A stretch of DNA of 64,000 nt from Gallionellaceae bacterium (GCA_028714875.1 JAQTLN010000017.1:39654-103653); one strand, 5' to 3'; numbered from the stretch's first letter, positions 6,784 through 17,454 are shown. Numbers and translations are program-made. The notes: generated by a model from the letters alone, not told the origin.

Positions 6784-9001
6784 CCAGCCACGCCTCGAAC
6801 TCTTCCAGCGGCAACGGCCGGCTGAAGAGAAAGCCCTGGAAGTGGGTGCAGCCGTATTGGTCGAGGCGGGCCAGTTGTGCTTCGCTTTCCACGCCTTCGG
6901 CGATGACGTCTAGGCCCAGGGTATGGCCCATGGTGATGATGGTCTGGACGATGGCGGCGTCGTTGGGATCGGTTGCCAGGTCATTGACGAAGGAGCGGTC
7001 GATCTTCAACTGATCCAGCGGCAGGCGTTTGAGGTAGGACAGCGAGGAAAATCCGGTGCCGAAGTCGTCCATCGAGAACCCGACGCCCAAGGCCTTGAGC
7101 GCCTGCATCCGGGCGATGGTTTCGGCCACGTTGTCGATCACCAGGCTCTCGGTCAGTTCGATCTTGAGAAGACCCGGATCGGCCCCGCATGAATCCAGCG
7201 CCGCCTTCACCTCGGCGACAAAACCCGCCTGGCGGAACTGGCGCGCGCTGACGTTGACCGCCAGACGCAGATCGCGGGTGACGGCATGCGCGGACCAGAC
7301 CTTGATCTGGGCACAAGCGGTCTCCAGCACCCAGCGGCCGATAGGCAGGATCAGTCCGGATTCCTCCGCCAGGGGAATGAAGACATCCGGCGCGATCAGG
7401 CCACGTTGCGGATGGCGCCAGCGCAATAGTGCTTCGGCGCCGATAACGCGACGCATGCTGTCGACCTGGGGCTGGTAGTAGAGCTGCAACTGCTCGCACT
7501 GCACGGCCAGACGCAGATCGCTCTCCAGCGCGCTGTACTCGTCGAGCGCGGACTGCATGGCCGGATCGAAGAAACGCAGGCAGTTGCGCCCGGCGCCCTT
7601 GGCCTGATACAGGGCCAGGTCGGCCTGTTTGAGCAGGGTTTCCACCGACTCATCGTGGTTCTGGAACAGCGTGACGCCGAGGCTGGCGGTGCAGTGGAAC
7701 TCGCGGCCGTCCAGGTCATAGGGCCGTGCCAGGCCTTCGCGCACTTTCTCGCCCACCTGCCTGGCCTGGGTGGCGGCTTCCACCGCCTCCGTGCTCAGAT
7801 CTTCCAGCACCACCACGAATTCGTCGCCGCCCAGGCGCGAGATGGTGTCGCCGAGACGGGAAATGGTGTCGCCCTCGCGCACGGCGCAGTGCAGGCGTTG
7901 CGCCACTTCGGCCAGCAACAGATCGCCGACCGCGTGGCCGCGGGTGTCGTTGAGGTTCTTGAAGTTGTCCAGATCGAGAAAAATCACCGCGCCGTGGCGC
8001 CCACTGCGGCTACTGCTGGCCAGGGCCTGGCCGAGACGATCCATCAACAGGCGGCGGTTGGGCAAGTGGGTGAGCGCGTCGTAATAGGCCAGGCGGTGAA
8101 TCTCCGCTTCGGCTTCCTTGTGCTGGGTGATTTCGGAAAACGCGCCGACGTAATGCGTGGTCGTCCCATCGGGTGAGGTGACGGCGGAGATGGTCAGCCA
8201 CTCGGCATAAATTTTGCCGTTCTTGCGCTTGCTCCACACTTCGCCCTGCCAATAGCCCTTCTCTCTCAGGGTCTGCCACATATGGTCATAAAAGATCTTG
8301 TCGTGGCGCCCGGATCGCAGCAGGGCCGCCGTCTGGCCGATGGCCTCCTCGGCGCGGTAGCCGGTCAAGCGGGTGAAGGCGGGGTTGACCCGGACGATGA
8401 CACCGTGGGAATCGCTCACCATCATGCCTTCCTGCGATTCGAAGGCGATGGCGGCGATGCGCAGTTCCTCCTCGGCGTGGCGGCGCTCGCTGACGTCGCT
8501 GAGGCTGATGCGTACCTGTTGCGCCACGCCGGCCAGATGCAGGCAGTCGAGATGGGCGTGGAAGCGGGAGCCGTCGCCACGCAGCAGGGCCAGATCGCAG
8601 TTCTGCCTGTCGCCCTGTTGTGCAACCCGCATGAACTGGCGCTGCCAGCGATCACGGTCTTCCGGCGCGATGCGGTTCACGAAACGATGCCCAAGCAGTT
8701 TCTTGCGCGCCACGCCCAACAGTTCGGCGCCGGTGAGGTTGATCGCTTCGATCAAGCCCGCACGCGTGAGGGTGAGGTAGCCCACCGGCGCGAAGTCGTA
8801 GAGATCGACATAGCGGTCGCGCGATTCCTCCAGTTCGACCTGCGCCTGGCGCAACGTTTCGTTCTGCATTTCCAGTTCGATCTGGTGCACCTGGAGTTCG
8901 TGCAGAAGCTCCACGGCGGGGCGGTTTGGCGCCTGCTCCGGGGCATCGGTGAGCCGCGACTCGGCGGCGGCGCGCAGGGGATTCGCGGGTTTTTCCGTCA
9001 T
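6716..9001 (-). CDS. PAS-PAS-GGDEF-EAL cyclic-di-GMP turnover protein
   Basis: This 761-residue cytoplasmic signalling protein has two PAS domains (about residues 55-180 and 190-310), a GGDEF diguanylate cyclase domain with an intact GGDEF at about 389, and an EAL phosphodiesterase domain. The EAL domain has EAL at about 522, ELTES, DDFGTG at about 645 and AEGVES. Both catalytic signatures look intact, so net activity cannot be told. The ATG at 9001 overlaps the stop of the upstream hybrid kinase (ATGA), implying coupled translation. GDTISRL is directly repeated just before GGDEF. The last 22 or so residues after EFEAWL are translated from the adjacent repeat array, which has replaced the native end. 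Confidence 0.95.
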   Translation of the reverse strand: MTEKPANPLRAAAESRLTDAPEQAPNRPAVELLHELQVHQIELEMQNETLRQAQVELEESRDRYVDLYDFAPVGYLTLTRAGLIEAINLTGAELLGVARKKLLGHRFVNRIAPEDRDRWQRQFMRVAQQGDRQNCDLALLRGDGSRFHAHLDCLHLAGVAQQVRISLSDVSERRHAEEELRIAAIAFESQEGMMVSDSHGVIVRVNPAFTRLTGYRAEEAIGQTAALLRSGRHDKIFYDHMWQTLREKGYWQGEVWSKRKNGKIYAEWLTISAVTSPDGTTTHYVGAFSEITQHKEAEAEIHRLAYYDALTHLPNRRLLMDRLGQALASSSRSGRHGAVIFLDLDNFKNLNDTRGHAVGDLLLAEVAQRLHCAVREGDTISRLGDTISRLGGDEFVVVLEDLSTEAVEAATQARQVGEKVREGLARPYDLDGREFHCTASLGVTLFQNHDESVETLLKQADLALYQAKGAGRNCLRFFDPAMQSALDEYSALESDLRLAVQCEQLQLYYQPQVDSMRRVIGAEALLRWRHPQRGLIAPDVFIPLAEESGLILPIGRWVLETACAQIKVWSAHAVTRDLRLAVNVSARQFRQAGFVAEVKAALDSCGADPGLLKIELTESLVIDNVAETIARMQALKALGVGFSMDDFGTGFSSLSYLKRLPLDQLKIDRSFVNDLATDPNDAAIVQTIITMGHTLGLDVIAEGVESEAQLARLDQYGCTHFQGFLFSRPLPLEEFEAWLGTPPFPKGSRGDLATLAPVPPL
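7832..7873 (-). repeat. 21-bp tandem duplication inside the GGDEF domain
   Basis: Two adjacent 21-bp copies share ATGGTGTCGCC and encode GDTISRL twice in a row, directly before the GGDEF active-site loop. The reading frame is preserved. Confidence 0.85.
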
Positions 9002-11892
9002 GGGCGGTCGAGCCATTTCAGCAGCACGGCGAACAGCAAGTCGGGTTCCACCGGCTTGCCGATGAAGTCGTTCATGCCCGCCGCCATGCATTTCTCGCGA
9101 TCTTCGGCGAAAGCGTTGGCGGTCATGGCGACGATGGGGAGCGCCTCACGGCCGGGCAGCGCGCGAATCGCGCGGGTCGCCTCCAGGCCATCCATTTCCG
9201 GCATCTGCATATCCATCAGGATCGCGGCGTAATCGTTCTCTCTCGCCATGCGCAACGCTTGCGCCCCGTCTCCGGCGAGGTCGATCTTCAGGCCGACCTC
9301 CTCCAGCAAAGACTGCGTCACTTCCTGGTTGATCGGCTCGTCCTCGGCCAACAGGATGTGCTTGCCGGCGTGGCGGCGGCGCAGGAGCGCCTCGACATTC
9401 TCCAGCGGCGGTGCCGCCTCGATGGCTGCGGCTTTTCCCTTGCCCAGCCGCGCGGTCATCCAGAAGCGGCTGCCCTCGCCCGTGGTGCTGTCGACGCCGA
9501 CTTCGCCACCCATCATCTGGGCAATCCGTCGGGTGATGGTCAGCCCCAGGCCGGTGCCTCCGTACTTGCGGGTGGTCGAACTGTCGACCTGTTCAAAGGC
9601 CGCGAACAGACGCGCCTGCTGTTCGGCGCTCATACCGATACCGGTATCGCTGACCTCGAAGCGCAGCAGATAGCCGGCGGCCGTTTCCTCCAGAACCTGG
9701 CCCGAGAGGGTAATGCTGCCCTGTTCGGTGAATTTGAGGGCGTTGCCCAGGTAATTGACCAGCGCCTGCGACAACCGGGTGGGGTCGCCGCGCAGCGTCG
9801 CCGGCAAGCCGGAAATCCTGACGCGTAGATGCAGCCCCTTGGCCGTCACCGCATCGCCGATGACCGCCATGATGTCGTGCAGCAGGCCGGCCAGCGCGAA
9901 GTCGGTCTGTTCCAGCACCAGTTTTCCCGCCTCGATTTTGGACAGGTCGAGGATGTCGTTGATGATGCCGAGCAGGTGCTTGCCCGAGGCGGCGATCTTG
10001 TCCAGGCGTTCGGCCTGTTCCGGGGTGACGCCGCCGCGCCGCATCAGGTGGGCCATGCCGAGGATGCCGTTCATCGGCGTCCTGATCTCGTGGCTCATGT
10101 TGGCCAGAAAAGTGCTTTTCGCGCGGTTGGCGATTTCGGCCGTTTCCTTGGCCCGTTCCAGTTCGCCCGTCCGGATCACGACCAGTTCTTCCAGGTGATG
10201 GCGATGCTGATCCAGTTCCTCGGCATTGCGCTTCTTCTCGCTGATGTCCTCCTGCACCGACAGATAGTGGCTGATCCGCCCATCGGCCTGGCGGATCGGC
10301 GAGACGATGGCGAAGTCAATGAATTCGCCGCCCTCCTTGCTCCGGTTATGAAATTCACCTTTCCATGTCCGGCCTTGAGTCAGGGCGTCCCAGAGCTGGG
10401 TGAAATGCTCCGGCGGTGTCTTGCTGGAATGCAGGAAGCGCGGGTTCCGGCCGATCACCTCGGCGCGGCTGTAGCCGGTGGCGCGCTCGAACGCCTCGTT
10501 CACATACTCGATCTCGGCCGCCAGATTGGTGATGAGGATGCCGTCCGGGCTTTGTTCCACAGCCTGGGCGAGCTTGCGTATTTCCTCCTCGTCGGCCTTG
10601 CGCGCGCTGATGTCGCGCGAGGAGTTGAACACCACCGGCCGGCCATCGAGTTCGAGCGGAAAACCGCTGACCTCCACATCGAAGACCGTTCCATCCTTGC
10701 GCCGGTGACGGCGCTCGAACTGGCTGCGGATCGGCCGTTCGAATTGCCGCTTGAACACTTTCTCGCGCTCAATTTCCGAAAAGTCCACATCCCATTGGGC
10801 GAGATTCATCCCGATCATTTCTTCGCGCTGGTAGCCCAGCATGGCGCAGAAGGAATCACTGGCCTCGACGAGGTTGCCGTCCACATCCAGGATATGGATG
10901 CCGTCACTAGCATTGCGCAGCAGCATCTGGTTCTTTTCGCTCTCCCGGCGCAAATCCTCTTCAGCCGCCTTGCGCGCGGTGATGTCGCGGTTTCTGCCGT
11001 GCCGACCAAGTGGGCGACCCGAGGCGTCAAACATCGGGTGGCAGTGGTGGCTGATCCAGCGCTGCTCGCCGTCACCAGGGAGGATGCGAAATTCCAGTTC
11101 GCAGGCATCGGCGACGCCGGATTCGATATGTGCCTGATAGCGCGCGCGATCGTCGGGATGGATCAGGCGCGGCAACAGGCCGGGATCGGCGAGAAATTCC
11201 TCCGGCGCGTGGCCGCTCATCCCCTGGCAGGCCGGTGAAACATAACGATACAGCCCGTCTTCCCCCATCCAGAATATCCAGTCGATGGCGTTGTCCGCGA
11301 GCAGACGGTATTTCGCTTCCGACTCACGCAGCGCCGATTGCATCCGCGCCTGCTCGCTGATGTCGGTGATGGCCATGCGCAGCACCGGCGCGGCGCCACC
11401 GCGATCCATGCGCAGACAATCCAGGCGGGACTGAAAGCGGACGCCATCGCCACGTTGCAGCGTCAGATGGACATGCTGGCGCGCCTCGCCGCCCATCACG
11501 GCGATGAACAGGCGCCGCCAGCGCTCACGGTCATCCGGAATGACATACGAATCGAAACGACGCCGCAGCAAGCCCTTGCGCTCCATCCCCAGCAAGGCGG
11601 CGCCGGTGAGATTGACCGCGTCGATCAGGCCCTCGCACGTGAGAGTCAGGTAGCCGACCGGCGCGAACTCATAGAGATCGACATAACGGTCGCGCGACTC
11701 CTCCAGTTCGACCTGGACCTGGCGCAGCGCCTCGTTCTGCATTTCCAGTTCGATCTGGTGTACCTGTAGCTCGTGCAGGAGATTGGCGTCGGACTGCGGT
11801 GACTCCGGCGCGGCCGTAGCGGCCAGACGTTGTTCCGCCTGTTTGCGCAGTTGCGATGGAGACGGCCCCGGGTCGGGTTTTTGATCATCCAT
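8998..11892 (-). CDS. Multi-PAS hybrid sensor histidine kinase with receiver domain
   Basis: A 964-residue kinase with no clear membrane segment. The N-terminal module [15 protein letters not shown] leads into a first PAS domain, followed by three more PAS/PAC repeats to about residue 560. A HisKA domain has the phospho-acceptor His in [10 protein letters not shown] (about residue 599). The ATPase domain has an N box (NYLGNALKF), DTGIGM and GGTGLGL. The C-terminal receiver (about 843-960) begins ILLAEDEP and has the acceptor Asp in [10 protein letters not shown] and Lys in IGKPVEP. It overlaps the GGDEF-EAL gene by 4 bp, so the two probably form one phosphorelay-to-c-di-GMP unit. The ligand is unknown. 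Confidence 0.95.
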   Translation of the reverse strand: MDDQKPDPGPSPSQLRKQAEQRLAATAAPESPQSDANLLHELQVHQIELEMQNEALRQVQVELEESRDRYVDLYEFAPVGYLTLTCEGLIDAVNLTGAALLGMERKGLLRRRFDSYVIPDDRERWRRLFIAVMGGEARQHVHLTLQRGDGVRFQSRLDCLRMDRGGAAPVLRMAITDISEQARMQSALRESEAKYRLLADNAIDWIFWMGEDGLYRYVSPACQGMSGHAPEEFLADPGLLPRLIHPDDRARYQAHIESGVADACELEFRILPGDGEQRWISHHCHPMFDASGRPLGRHGRNRDITARKAAEEDLRRESEKNQMLLRNASDGIHILDVDGNLVEASDSFCAMLGYQREEMIGMNLAQWDVDFSEIEREKVFKRQFERPIRSQFERRHRRKDGTVFDVEVSGFPLELDGRPVVFNSSRDISARKADEEEIRKLAQAVEQSPDGILITNLAAEIEYVNEAFERATGYSRAEVIGRNPRFLHSSKTPPEHFTQLWDALTQGRTWKGEFHNRSKEGGEFIDFAIVSPIRQADGRISHYLSVQEDISEKKRNAEELDQHRHHLEELVVIRTGELERAKETAEIANRAKSTFLANMSHEIRTPMNGILGMAHLMRRGGVTPEQAERLDKIAASGKHLLGIINDILDLSKIEAGKLVLEQTDFALAGLLHDIMAVIGDAVTAKGLHLRVRISGLPATLRGDPTRLSQALVNYLGNALKFTEQGSITLSGQVLEETAAGYLLRFEVSDTGIGMSAEQQARLFAAFEQVDSSTTRKYGGTGLGLTITRRIAQMMGGEVGVDSTTGEGSRFWMTARLGKGKAAAIEAAPPLENVEALLRRRHAGKHILLAEDEPINQEVTQSLLEEVGLKIDLAGDGAQALRMARENDYAAILMDMQMPEMDGLEATRAIRALPGREALPIVAMTANAFAEDREKCMAAGMNDFIGKPVEPDLLFAVLLKWLDRP

Positions 11893-11956
11893 GCCTATCG
11901 ATTCCTGTCTGGCTTATTTGTCGCATGCTCGCGCCCATTCAATACTGGACGGCACG

Positions 11957-12000
11957 GTCTTGGGTCATCCATGTAATGAAAATCATCGGTCGCCCAAGAC
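11957..12000. repeat. Inverted repeat upstream of the hybrid kinase
   Basis: GTCTTGGG (11957-11964) and CCCAAGAC (11993-12000) are perfect 8-bp inverted arms around a 28-bp spacer, in the gap between the kinase start and the upstream pseudogene. It could be an operator or a weak terminator; there is no T-run. Confidence 0.35.
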
Positions 12001-12033
12001 TGTATCGGTTGGTGTCGGGAAATCTTGAACGGC

Positions 12034-13315
12034 TCATTCCGGCAACCTCATGCCGTTCTCCCGCACCACCTTGACGCAGGCCGCCACCACCGCCGGGTCG
12101 AATTGCCGGCCGCTACCCCGTTCTATTTCCGCGATCGCGGCATCCATGCCGAGGCCGACGCGGTAGGGACGGTGCGCGGACATGGCTTCGACCACATCGG
12201 CGACCGCGACGATGCGGGCTTCCAGGCTGATCGCGTCACCCTTGATCGCATGGGGCTATGCCATAGACCAGGTCGGCCGCCAGCTCCTCCATCAAGCCGA
12301 CTTCGGCGGCGTCAAAAAGCATCGGACTGGGTTGAAAAAATAGTCAGCGCGCCATAGAGCCGCCCATCGTTCTGCAACGGCAGGGATAGCACGGATTGCG
12401 CGCCGAGTTCGCTCAGTTCGCCAAAGGCGCACTCGGGCGTCGCGTTGAGCCGATTGCATACCTGGCTGCGCTGGCTGCCAAGCGCCGCGCTCACCAGGCA
12501 ATAGCGCAGATGATCCGGGTCATGATCGAGACGGGCATGAACCAGATAGGAGGTCTCGTCGCCGGCCCAGGCGATCGGTGTGCTCGCTCCGGGAAATGTT
12601 GGGTCGGCCTCCGCGACCCAGGCCAACAAATAACTGCCGATCTCGACGATGTCACGGCAGATGTCACCCAGCAAATCCGCTTCGCTGCGGGCACGAACCA
12701 GGTCTTCGTTGCAGGCGCTGATGGTGCGCAGCACGCGGTTGAGGTGTTTTACCTGGGCCTCGCGCAGCACCTGATCGCTGATGTCGGTCAGGACCATGCG
12801 CAGCGTGGGCGGGTCGTTGGCGTGCGCCTTTTGCGCAGGCAATCCAGATGTGCCTGAAACCGCGTGCCATCGTCACGCAGCAAGGCGAGTTCGCAGTGCC
12901 GGCGCGCTTCGTTGCTCATCGCCGAAATGAACAGGCGCCGCCAGCGTTCACGATCTTCCGGGGTGACGTAATGCTCGAAACGACGTTGCGGCAGTTGCTT
13001 GCGCACCTCCCCAAGCAGCGCGGCGACGGTGAGGTTTGTTTCAGCGATCAGCCCCTCCCGCGTAAGCGTGAGATAGCCGACCGGAGCAAATTCATAGAGA
13101 TCGACATAACGGTCGCGCGAAGTTTCCAGTTCGACCTGTGCCTGGCGCAGGGACTCGTTCTGCATCTCCAGTTCGATCTGATGCACCTGGAGCTCATGCA
13201 GGAGTTCCGCGACGGGGCGATCCGCCTCGGTCGACCCCACACCGGCAAGCCGCGCCTCCGCTGCCTCGCGCAGTTGTGTCTTGCGCCGCTCCGAGCCATC
13301 CCAACTCTCATCCAT
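12034..13315 (-). pseudogene. Broken PAS-GAF-HD-GYP signalling gene
   Basis: The gene opens at 13315 with the same [18 protein letters not shown] module as its two downstream neighbours. It changes frame near 12840, within FQAHLDCLR. The second frame encodes a GAF domain that ends in a stop caused by an extra T in a T-run near 12315; removing one T restores DAFDAAEVGLMEELAADL. After YGI the sequence jumps, again out of frame, to GDAISLEARIVAVADVVEAM and then QFDPAVV, the C-terminal end of an HD-GYP phosphodiesterase. The HD and GYP motifs are missing, so a deletion removed the active site. It is therefore a decayed c-di-GMP phosphodiesterase with at least three lesions. Confidence 0.85.
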
Positions 13316-13494
13316 ACGACATCCTTGCGCTTGACCAGATCAACGTAGCCCACGTCTGAGTAGACAGCCATTCGGCAATACAAATACTTGCCGAAACGCC
13401 TGATTTCTGGACGGGAATTTGCTGATCACCAGCATTCTCGGTTGAGATGTTTAGAACTTAATAGGCAGGCTGGTTTTATCGGGCTCTGCTTAGG

Positions 13495-13848
13495 TTGGCT
13501 GGTGTCGAGATCGGCGACGACCTGTCCCATTTCGGTAACGCGGACCGCTTCGCGTCCTGGGGCGCCCCGCGCCCTGGCAATCATGAGAGCGCGGGCAAGC
13601 GGAAGAGCGGGAAGACCCGCAAGGGCAATCCGATGGTCCGGTAATTATTGTGTGAGGCCGCGAACGGGGCGATTCGCACCCTGACCGTCTTTCGGGAGAA
13701 ATACCGGAGCCTTGTGGTTCGACGCGGCCACAAGAAAGCCATCGTGGCCATCGCCCATAAATTGATTCGCACGATTTACTTCATGCTCACCCGCGGCGAG
13801 ACGTATCACGACACGGGGTTTGATTACGCCGCGGCGAACGTGAAATAA
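13495..13848 (+). pseudogene. C-terminal remnant of an IS110-family transposase
   Basis: The frame reads VEIGDDLSHFGNADRFASWG, then GNHESAGKRKSGKTRKGNP, a conserved stretch of the IS110/IS116/IS902 (Transposase_20) domain, and ends with FDYAAANVK. An in-frame TAA at 13642 interrupts it, and the N-terminal DEDD catalytic domain is absent. No terminal repeats are visible, as is usual for IS110. It lies beside the decayed HD-GYP gene and may mark the rearrangement that broke it. Confidence 0.8.
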
Positions 13849-13865
13849 GCCTTTCGCTACACCGA

Positions 13866-16800
13866 TTACGCGAACGAGCCCTTGAGTTCGTGCAGGCACA
13901 CGGCTTCGGCGGGCAGGGTTTCACGGGCCAGGTCGAGCAGGTGCTGGTGATGGGTGAACAGCAGCACTTGCGTGGTCCCGGCGAGTTTGCGTAACAGGGG
14001 CAGGATGGCGCGGGTACGGTCGTCGTCGAAGGTGATCAGGAGATCGTCGAGGATGAGCGGCATCGGCTCGTGGTTAAGCTGATGCAGTTCGATGGCGGCG
14101 AAGCGCAGGGCGAGGTAGAGCTGATCGCGGGTGCCCTCGCTCATGCCCGCCACCGGCACGTTCACACCATTCTTCTGCCCGACCAAAGTAGCTGTGTCGT
14201 CCTCCGCGTAATCGGCGCCGAGACCACTGAAGCTGGCGCCGGTCATGCGCCGGAACAATTCCCCCGCCTTGGCCAGCAGCGGGCCTTGATTGCGCTCACG
14301 GAAGGTCTCTATCTGGGTTTGCAGGAAGCGGGTGGCGAGGCGCAGGCGCAGGTAGCGGGTGGCGTCCTGGCGTATCCGGGCGGCGGCGTGGTGGGCGCTT
14401 TGCAGGTGTTCGGCGGCATCGGCGCCGCTGGCTTCGAGGAGAGCCTTGGCGTCTGTTGCTCGGGCTAGATTCTGGATGGCCTGCTCGCGCCGCGCTTCCA
14501 GTTCCCTGATCTGGTCGGCCAGGTCTTCCAGTTCCGTCGCCAGGGATTCGCCATCTTCGCCGCGCACGCGCTCGATGAAGTTGTCCAAATCTTCGCCGCG
14601 TGCCTGCACATGCAGGGCGGCGCGCAGGTTGTCCTGATCGGAAATCAGCCGTTGCCGAATGGCGAGATCGGCCAACAGGGTTTGCAGGGCGGCCAGATCC
14701 GCGACCCCGGCCTGGGCCAGGAGTGCCGCCAAATCGCGGCGTGCGGTTTCCGCGCCCTGTTCCGCGCGGGACAGGCTGGCTGTCAGTTGTTCCAGGTCTT
14801 CTTCGGTCTGGTTGCGCCGGATTTGCAGGGCGCGGGCTTGGGCAAGCGCCTCACTCAGGGCGTTGACCTGAACTTCGGCGCCGGCGGAGTTGGTGGGGGG
14901 TGGCTCCCCCCTTTCCCAAAGGGGGGCGGGGGGGGATTTGGCAATGTTTGCCTGAGTGGCCGTCTCAGAAATCCCCCCTGCCCCCCCTTTAAAAAAGGGG
15001 GGAACTGTTAGCGCCGCCGCGAGCGTTTCCGCCTGGCGCGCGTAGGCCGCCAGAGTGTTCTTCTTTTCCGCCAGCGCGGCACTGAGACGGGTCCAGGCAT
15101 CGTATTGCGTGACCAGTTCGAGGCGCGCTTCCAGCAAGCGCAGGGCGGTTTCCGGGCGGAGTTCGCCGCCGTGCCGGTTGCCGCGCCAGCGCGTTTGAGC
15201 TTGAGCCAGCGCGGCGTCGAGCACGACCCGTTGCCGCGCCAGCGCATCATCTTCGCCGACCAGTTCGGCCAGGCGTGCTTCCAGGGCGCGACGTTCGCCC
15301 AGCACCTGATCGGCGGCGCGCAAGCGGCGTTCCGCCAGTTCGCGCAGTTCCAGCAAGCCGCCGTCGGCGCCATCCAGCGGGGGGCGCAGCAGGGCTTCGG
15401 CCGCGATGATGTCTTGCCGGATGGCTTCTACTTCGTCGCGCAGCTCGCGCCAGGCTTCGTGGCGGCTGCGGAATTCCAGCCATTGTTCACGCCATTCCAG
15501 CATTTCCGCGGGGCTGGAAGCGGCCAGGCCGGTGGCTTGCCAGAGCGCGTTCCAGTCGTTCCGCCAGGTCTGGCGGGCCTGGTCCAGGCGCTGCTGTTCT
15601 GCCTGTTGTTCCTGGCGGGTGGCTTCGCCATCCCGGATTTGCCAGCGCAGTTCTTCCGCCTGGGCGACGGCATCGGCCTCTTCGCGCAGGCGGTCGGCCA
15701 AGGCGTCGGCTTGCAGCACGGCGGCCGGGTAGGACTCGGCCAGAGGGGTACCGTCCCAGCCTTGCTCCGGGGCGCCTTCAAGCCAGCAGGTGAGCACGCG
15801 CCGCCAACCGTCATCGCGGTGTGCGCGTGCCTGGGCGAGCGCGTCATGCGAAGGCAGGGCACCGCGTTGCTCCAGGCGTTCCAGCTTGGCCTTCAGATCG
15901 CGCAGACTTTTCGCTGTTTTCCCCATCGTTTCATCCACTTGCCGCGCACGGCCGGCCAGATCAGTGGCGGCGGCTTCGTACTCGCGCAGCCGGGCGGAGG
16001 CGGGCAACGCCAGGGCGTAGATGGCCGCCGCGTCGGCGGGGGCGCCGGGCAGCAGTTGCTGTTGGCTCGCCAGACGCCGGGACAGGTTTTCCAGGGCGGC
16101 CACCTTGTCGGCGAGGACCAGCGCGCCGGTGGCGGCGGGCGCGCTGGCGGTTTGGGCAGCGCGCAGGGCGACGGCTTCGCTGCGCGGCAACAGGCCTAAG
16201 CGGGCGCGCGTTTTTTCCTGCTCGGCGGTGAGGCGTTCCGCTTCGCGCCGCTGTTCCGCGCCGGCGCGCTCGGCCTCGACCAGGGCATCGGCCGCCTCGC
16301 GCAGGGTCAGTTCCTCGGCGAGGGGTATGCGCAAATCGGCTATGTTGCCGGGCTCCGCGCTCTGGCCCAGGCCGAGCAAGCCGGTACGCAAGCCGGCTTC
16401 GCGTTGTTCCACCTCGGCTTTATCCGCCGATAGCGCGTCCCTGCCCTGCCGGTAGACGGCGAGGCCATGCGCCAGCGCGTCGATTTCGGCGGCACAGGCG
16501 AGCACCTCGGCGCGTGGTGCCAGGCTGTCGCGACGGGCGACCAAGTCGCCGATGCGTTGCCGCAGGTCGCTCAAGGTCTGTTCCGCCTGGGCCAGATACT
16601 TTTGCGTGGCTTCCGCCGCCTCGGCGAAACCGGCGGGCAAGACGGGCAGTGCCGGCAAGTCGTTCAGAAGGACCAGTGTGTCGCGCAGCCGGCCCAGCGT
16701 GGGCAGCGCGTCCAGGCAGCGGCGCAGCCAATCCTGGCGCGCGCGCAGGCTATGCAGGCCGGCATCGAGTTCGCTCTTGCCATGGAGCGCGGCATCGAGT

Positions 16801-17450
16801 TCGCGCAGGGTGTCTTCCCAGGTTTCCGCCTTGACCTGGGCCTGCTTGCTGGCGCGCAGCGCTTCCTCGTAGGCATCGACAGCGGGGCGCAGGCTGACGC
16901 CGACCCTGGCGCGACCATTGAACAAGGTGCGCGCTTCGCCATCGAGCACTTCCAGCACGTGATGGATGGGCGTGCCGGCCAGGCTGGCGGAGAACAGCGC
17001 CTGGCCGAGGTCGCCCTTGCCTTGCAGCAGGTCGTGGGCGCCCTGGCGCAGTTCATCGGAACCGAGGCCGAACATGGTGGTGAAGAACTCGCGGTCCACC
17101 GGGCCGAGGTAGGGGGTCAGGGCGGCTTCATCCAGGGCATTGCCGTCCGCGTCGAGCAGGGTGTTGCGATTGCCCTTGCGCCGCTGCACGGCTAGGCGCT
17201 GGCCGGCCCGGTTCTCGATTTCGGCGCTGATGCGCAAATCTTTGTAATCGTGGATGAAGTTGTCCGCCGTCTGGGCGTGGATGCCGTAGAGCAGGTCGCG
17301 GATGGCGCGCAGGAGCGAGCTTTTTCCGGCTTCGTTGCGGCCGTAGATCAGGTGGAAATCGGCGGCGTTTTCTTCCACCCCCTTGGGGAATTCCAGCGCC
17401 AGATCGGTGAACGGGCCGTAGGCGGGGATGGCGAGGCGGCGGAACCTCAT
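13866..17450 (-). CDS. yhaN: YhaN-like SMC-type AAA ATPase (SbcC/Rad50 relative)
   Basis: This protein of about 1194 residues has a split ABC ATPase head and a long central coiled coil. Walker A is GRNEAGKSSL near residue 35, and IYGRNEAGKSS is typical of YhaN rather than classical SbcC. The C-terminal half has the signature GMSEGTRDQLYLALR, Walker B LILDDLL, and the H-loop LLFTHHQHL. The ATG at 17450 starts MRFRRLAIPAYGPFTDL, and 33 upstream in-frame codons are rejected. The gene follows the YhaO-like nuclease by 4 bp, so the pair probably forms a Mre11-Rad50-like DNA-end processing complex. A palindromic element is inserted in frame at about residues 816-849 within the coiled coil. Confidence 0.9.
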   Translation of the reverse strand: MRFRRLAIPAYGPFTDLALEFPKGVEENAADFHLIYGRNEAGKSSLLRAIRDLLYGIHAQTADNFIHDYKDLRISAEIENRAGQRLAVQRRKGNRNTLLDADGNALDEAALTPYLGPVDREFFTTMFGLGSDELRQGAHDLLQGKGDLGQALFSASLAGTPIHHVLEVLDGEARTLFNGRARVGVSLRPAVDAYEEALRASKQAQVKAETWEDTLRELDAALHGKSELDAGLHSLRARQDWLRRCLDALPTLGRLRDTLVLLNDLPALPVLPAGFAEAAEATQKYLAQAEQTLSDLRQRIGDLVARRDSLAPRAEVLACAAEIDALAHGLAVYRQGRDALSADKAEVEQREAGLRTGLLGLGQSAEPGNIADLRIPLAEELTLREAADALVEAERAGAEQRREAERLTAEQEKTRARLGLLPRSEAVALRAAQTASAPAATGALVLADKVAALENLSRRLASQQQLLPGAPADAAAIYALALPASARLREYEAAATDLAGRARQVDETMGKTAKSLRDLKAKLERLEQRGALPSHDALAQARAHRDDGWRRVLTCWLEGAPEQGWDGTPLAESYPAAVLQADALADRLREEADAVAQAEELRWQIRDGEATRQEQQAEQQRLDQARQTWRNDWNALWQATGLAASSPAEMLEWREQWLEFRSRHEAWRELRDEVEAIRQDIIAAEALLRPPLDGADGGLLELRELAERRLRAADQVLGERRALEARLAELVGEDDALARQRVVLDAALAQAQTRWRGNRHGGELRPETALRLLEARLELVTQYDAWTRLSAALAEKKNTLAAYARQAETLAAALTVPPFFKGGAGGISETATQANIAKSPPAPLWERGEPPPTNSAGAEVQVNALSEALAQARALQIRRNQTEEDLEQLTASLSRAEQGAETARRDLAALLAQAGVADLAALQTLLADLAIRQRLISDQDNLRAALHVQARGEDLDNFIERVRGEDGESLATELEDLADQIRELEARREQAIQNLARATDAKALLEASGADAAEHLQSAHHAAARIRQDATRYLRLRLATRFLQTQIETFRERNQGPLLAKAGELFRRMTGASFSGLGADYAEDDTATLVGQKNGVNVPVAGMSEGTRDQLYLALRFAAIELHQLNHEPMPLILDDLLITFDDDRTRAILPLLRKLAGTTQVLLFTHHQHLLDLARETLPAEAVCLHELKGSFA
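14903..15003. repeat. Palindromic element inserted in frame inside yhaN
   Basis: Outer arms CTCCCCCCTTTCCCAAAGGG and CCCCCCCTTT...AAAGGGGGG flank a centre containing TTTGCCTGAGTGGCCGTCTC. The same centre is present in the intergenic copy at 21813. It translates as VPPFFKGGAGGISE and onward to PLWERGEP within the coiled-coil region, without breaking the frame. Confidence 0.9.
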
Positions 17451-17454
17451 GTTT

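Noticed and set aside
5253..7013. A 586-codon open frame on the plus strand (and similar long frames on the minus strand) through the repeat array
   Set aside because: The frames exist because the repeat unit is 123 bp (41 codons) and C/G-rich. The peptides are only repeated Pro/Gly/Lys patterns, there is no ribosome site, and the frame runs antisense into the EAL domain of a clear gene.
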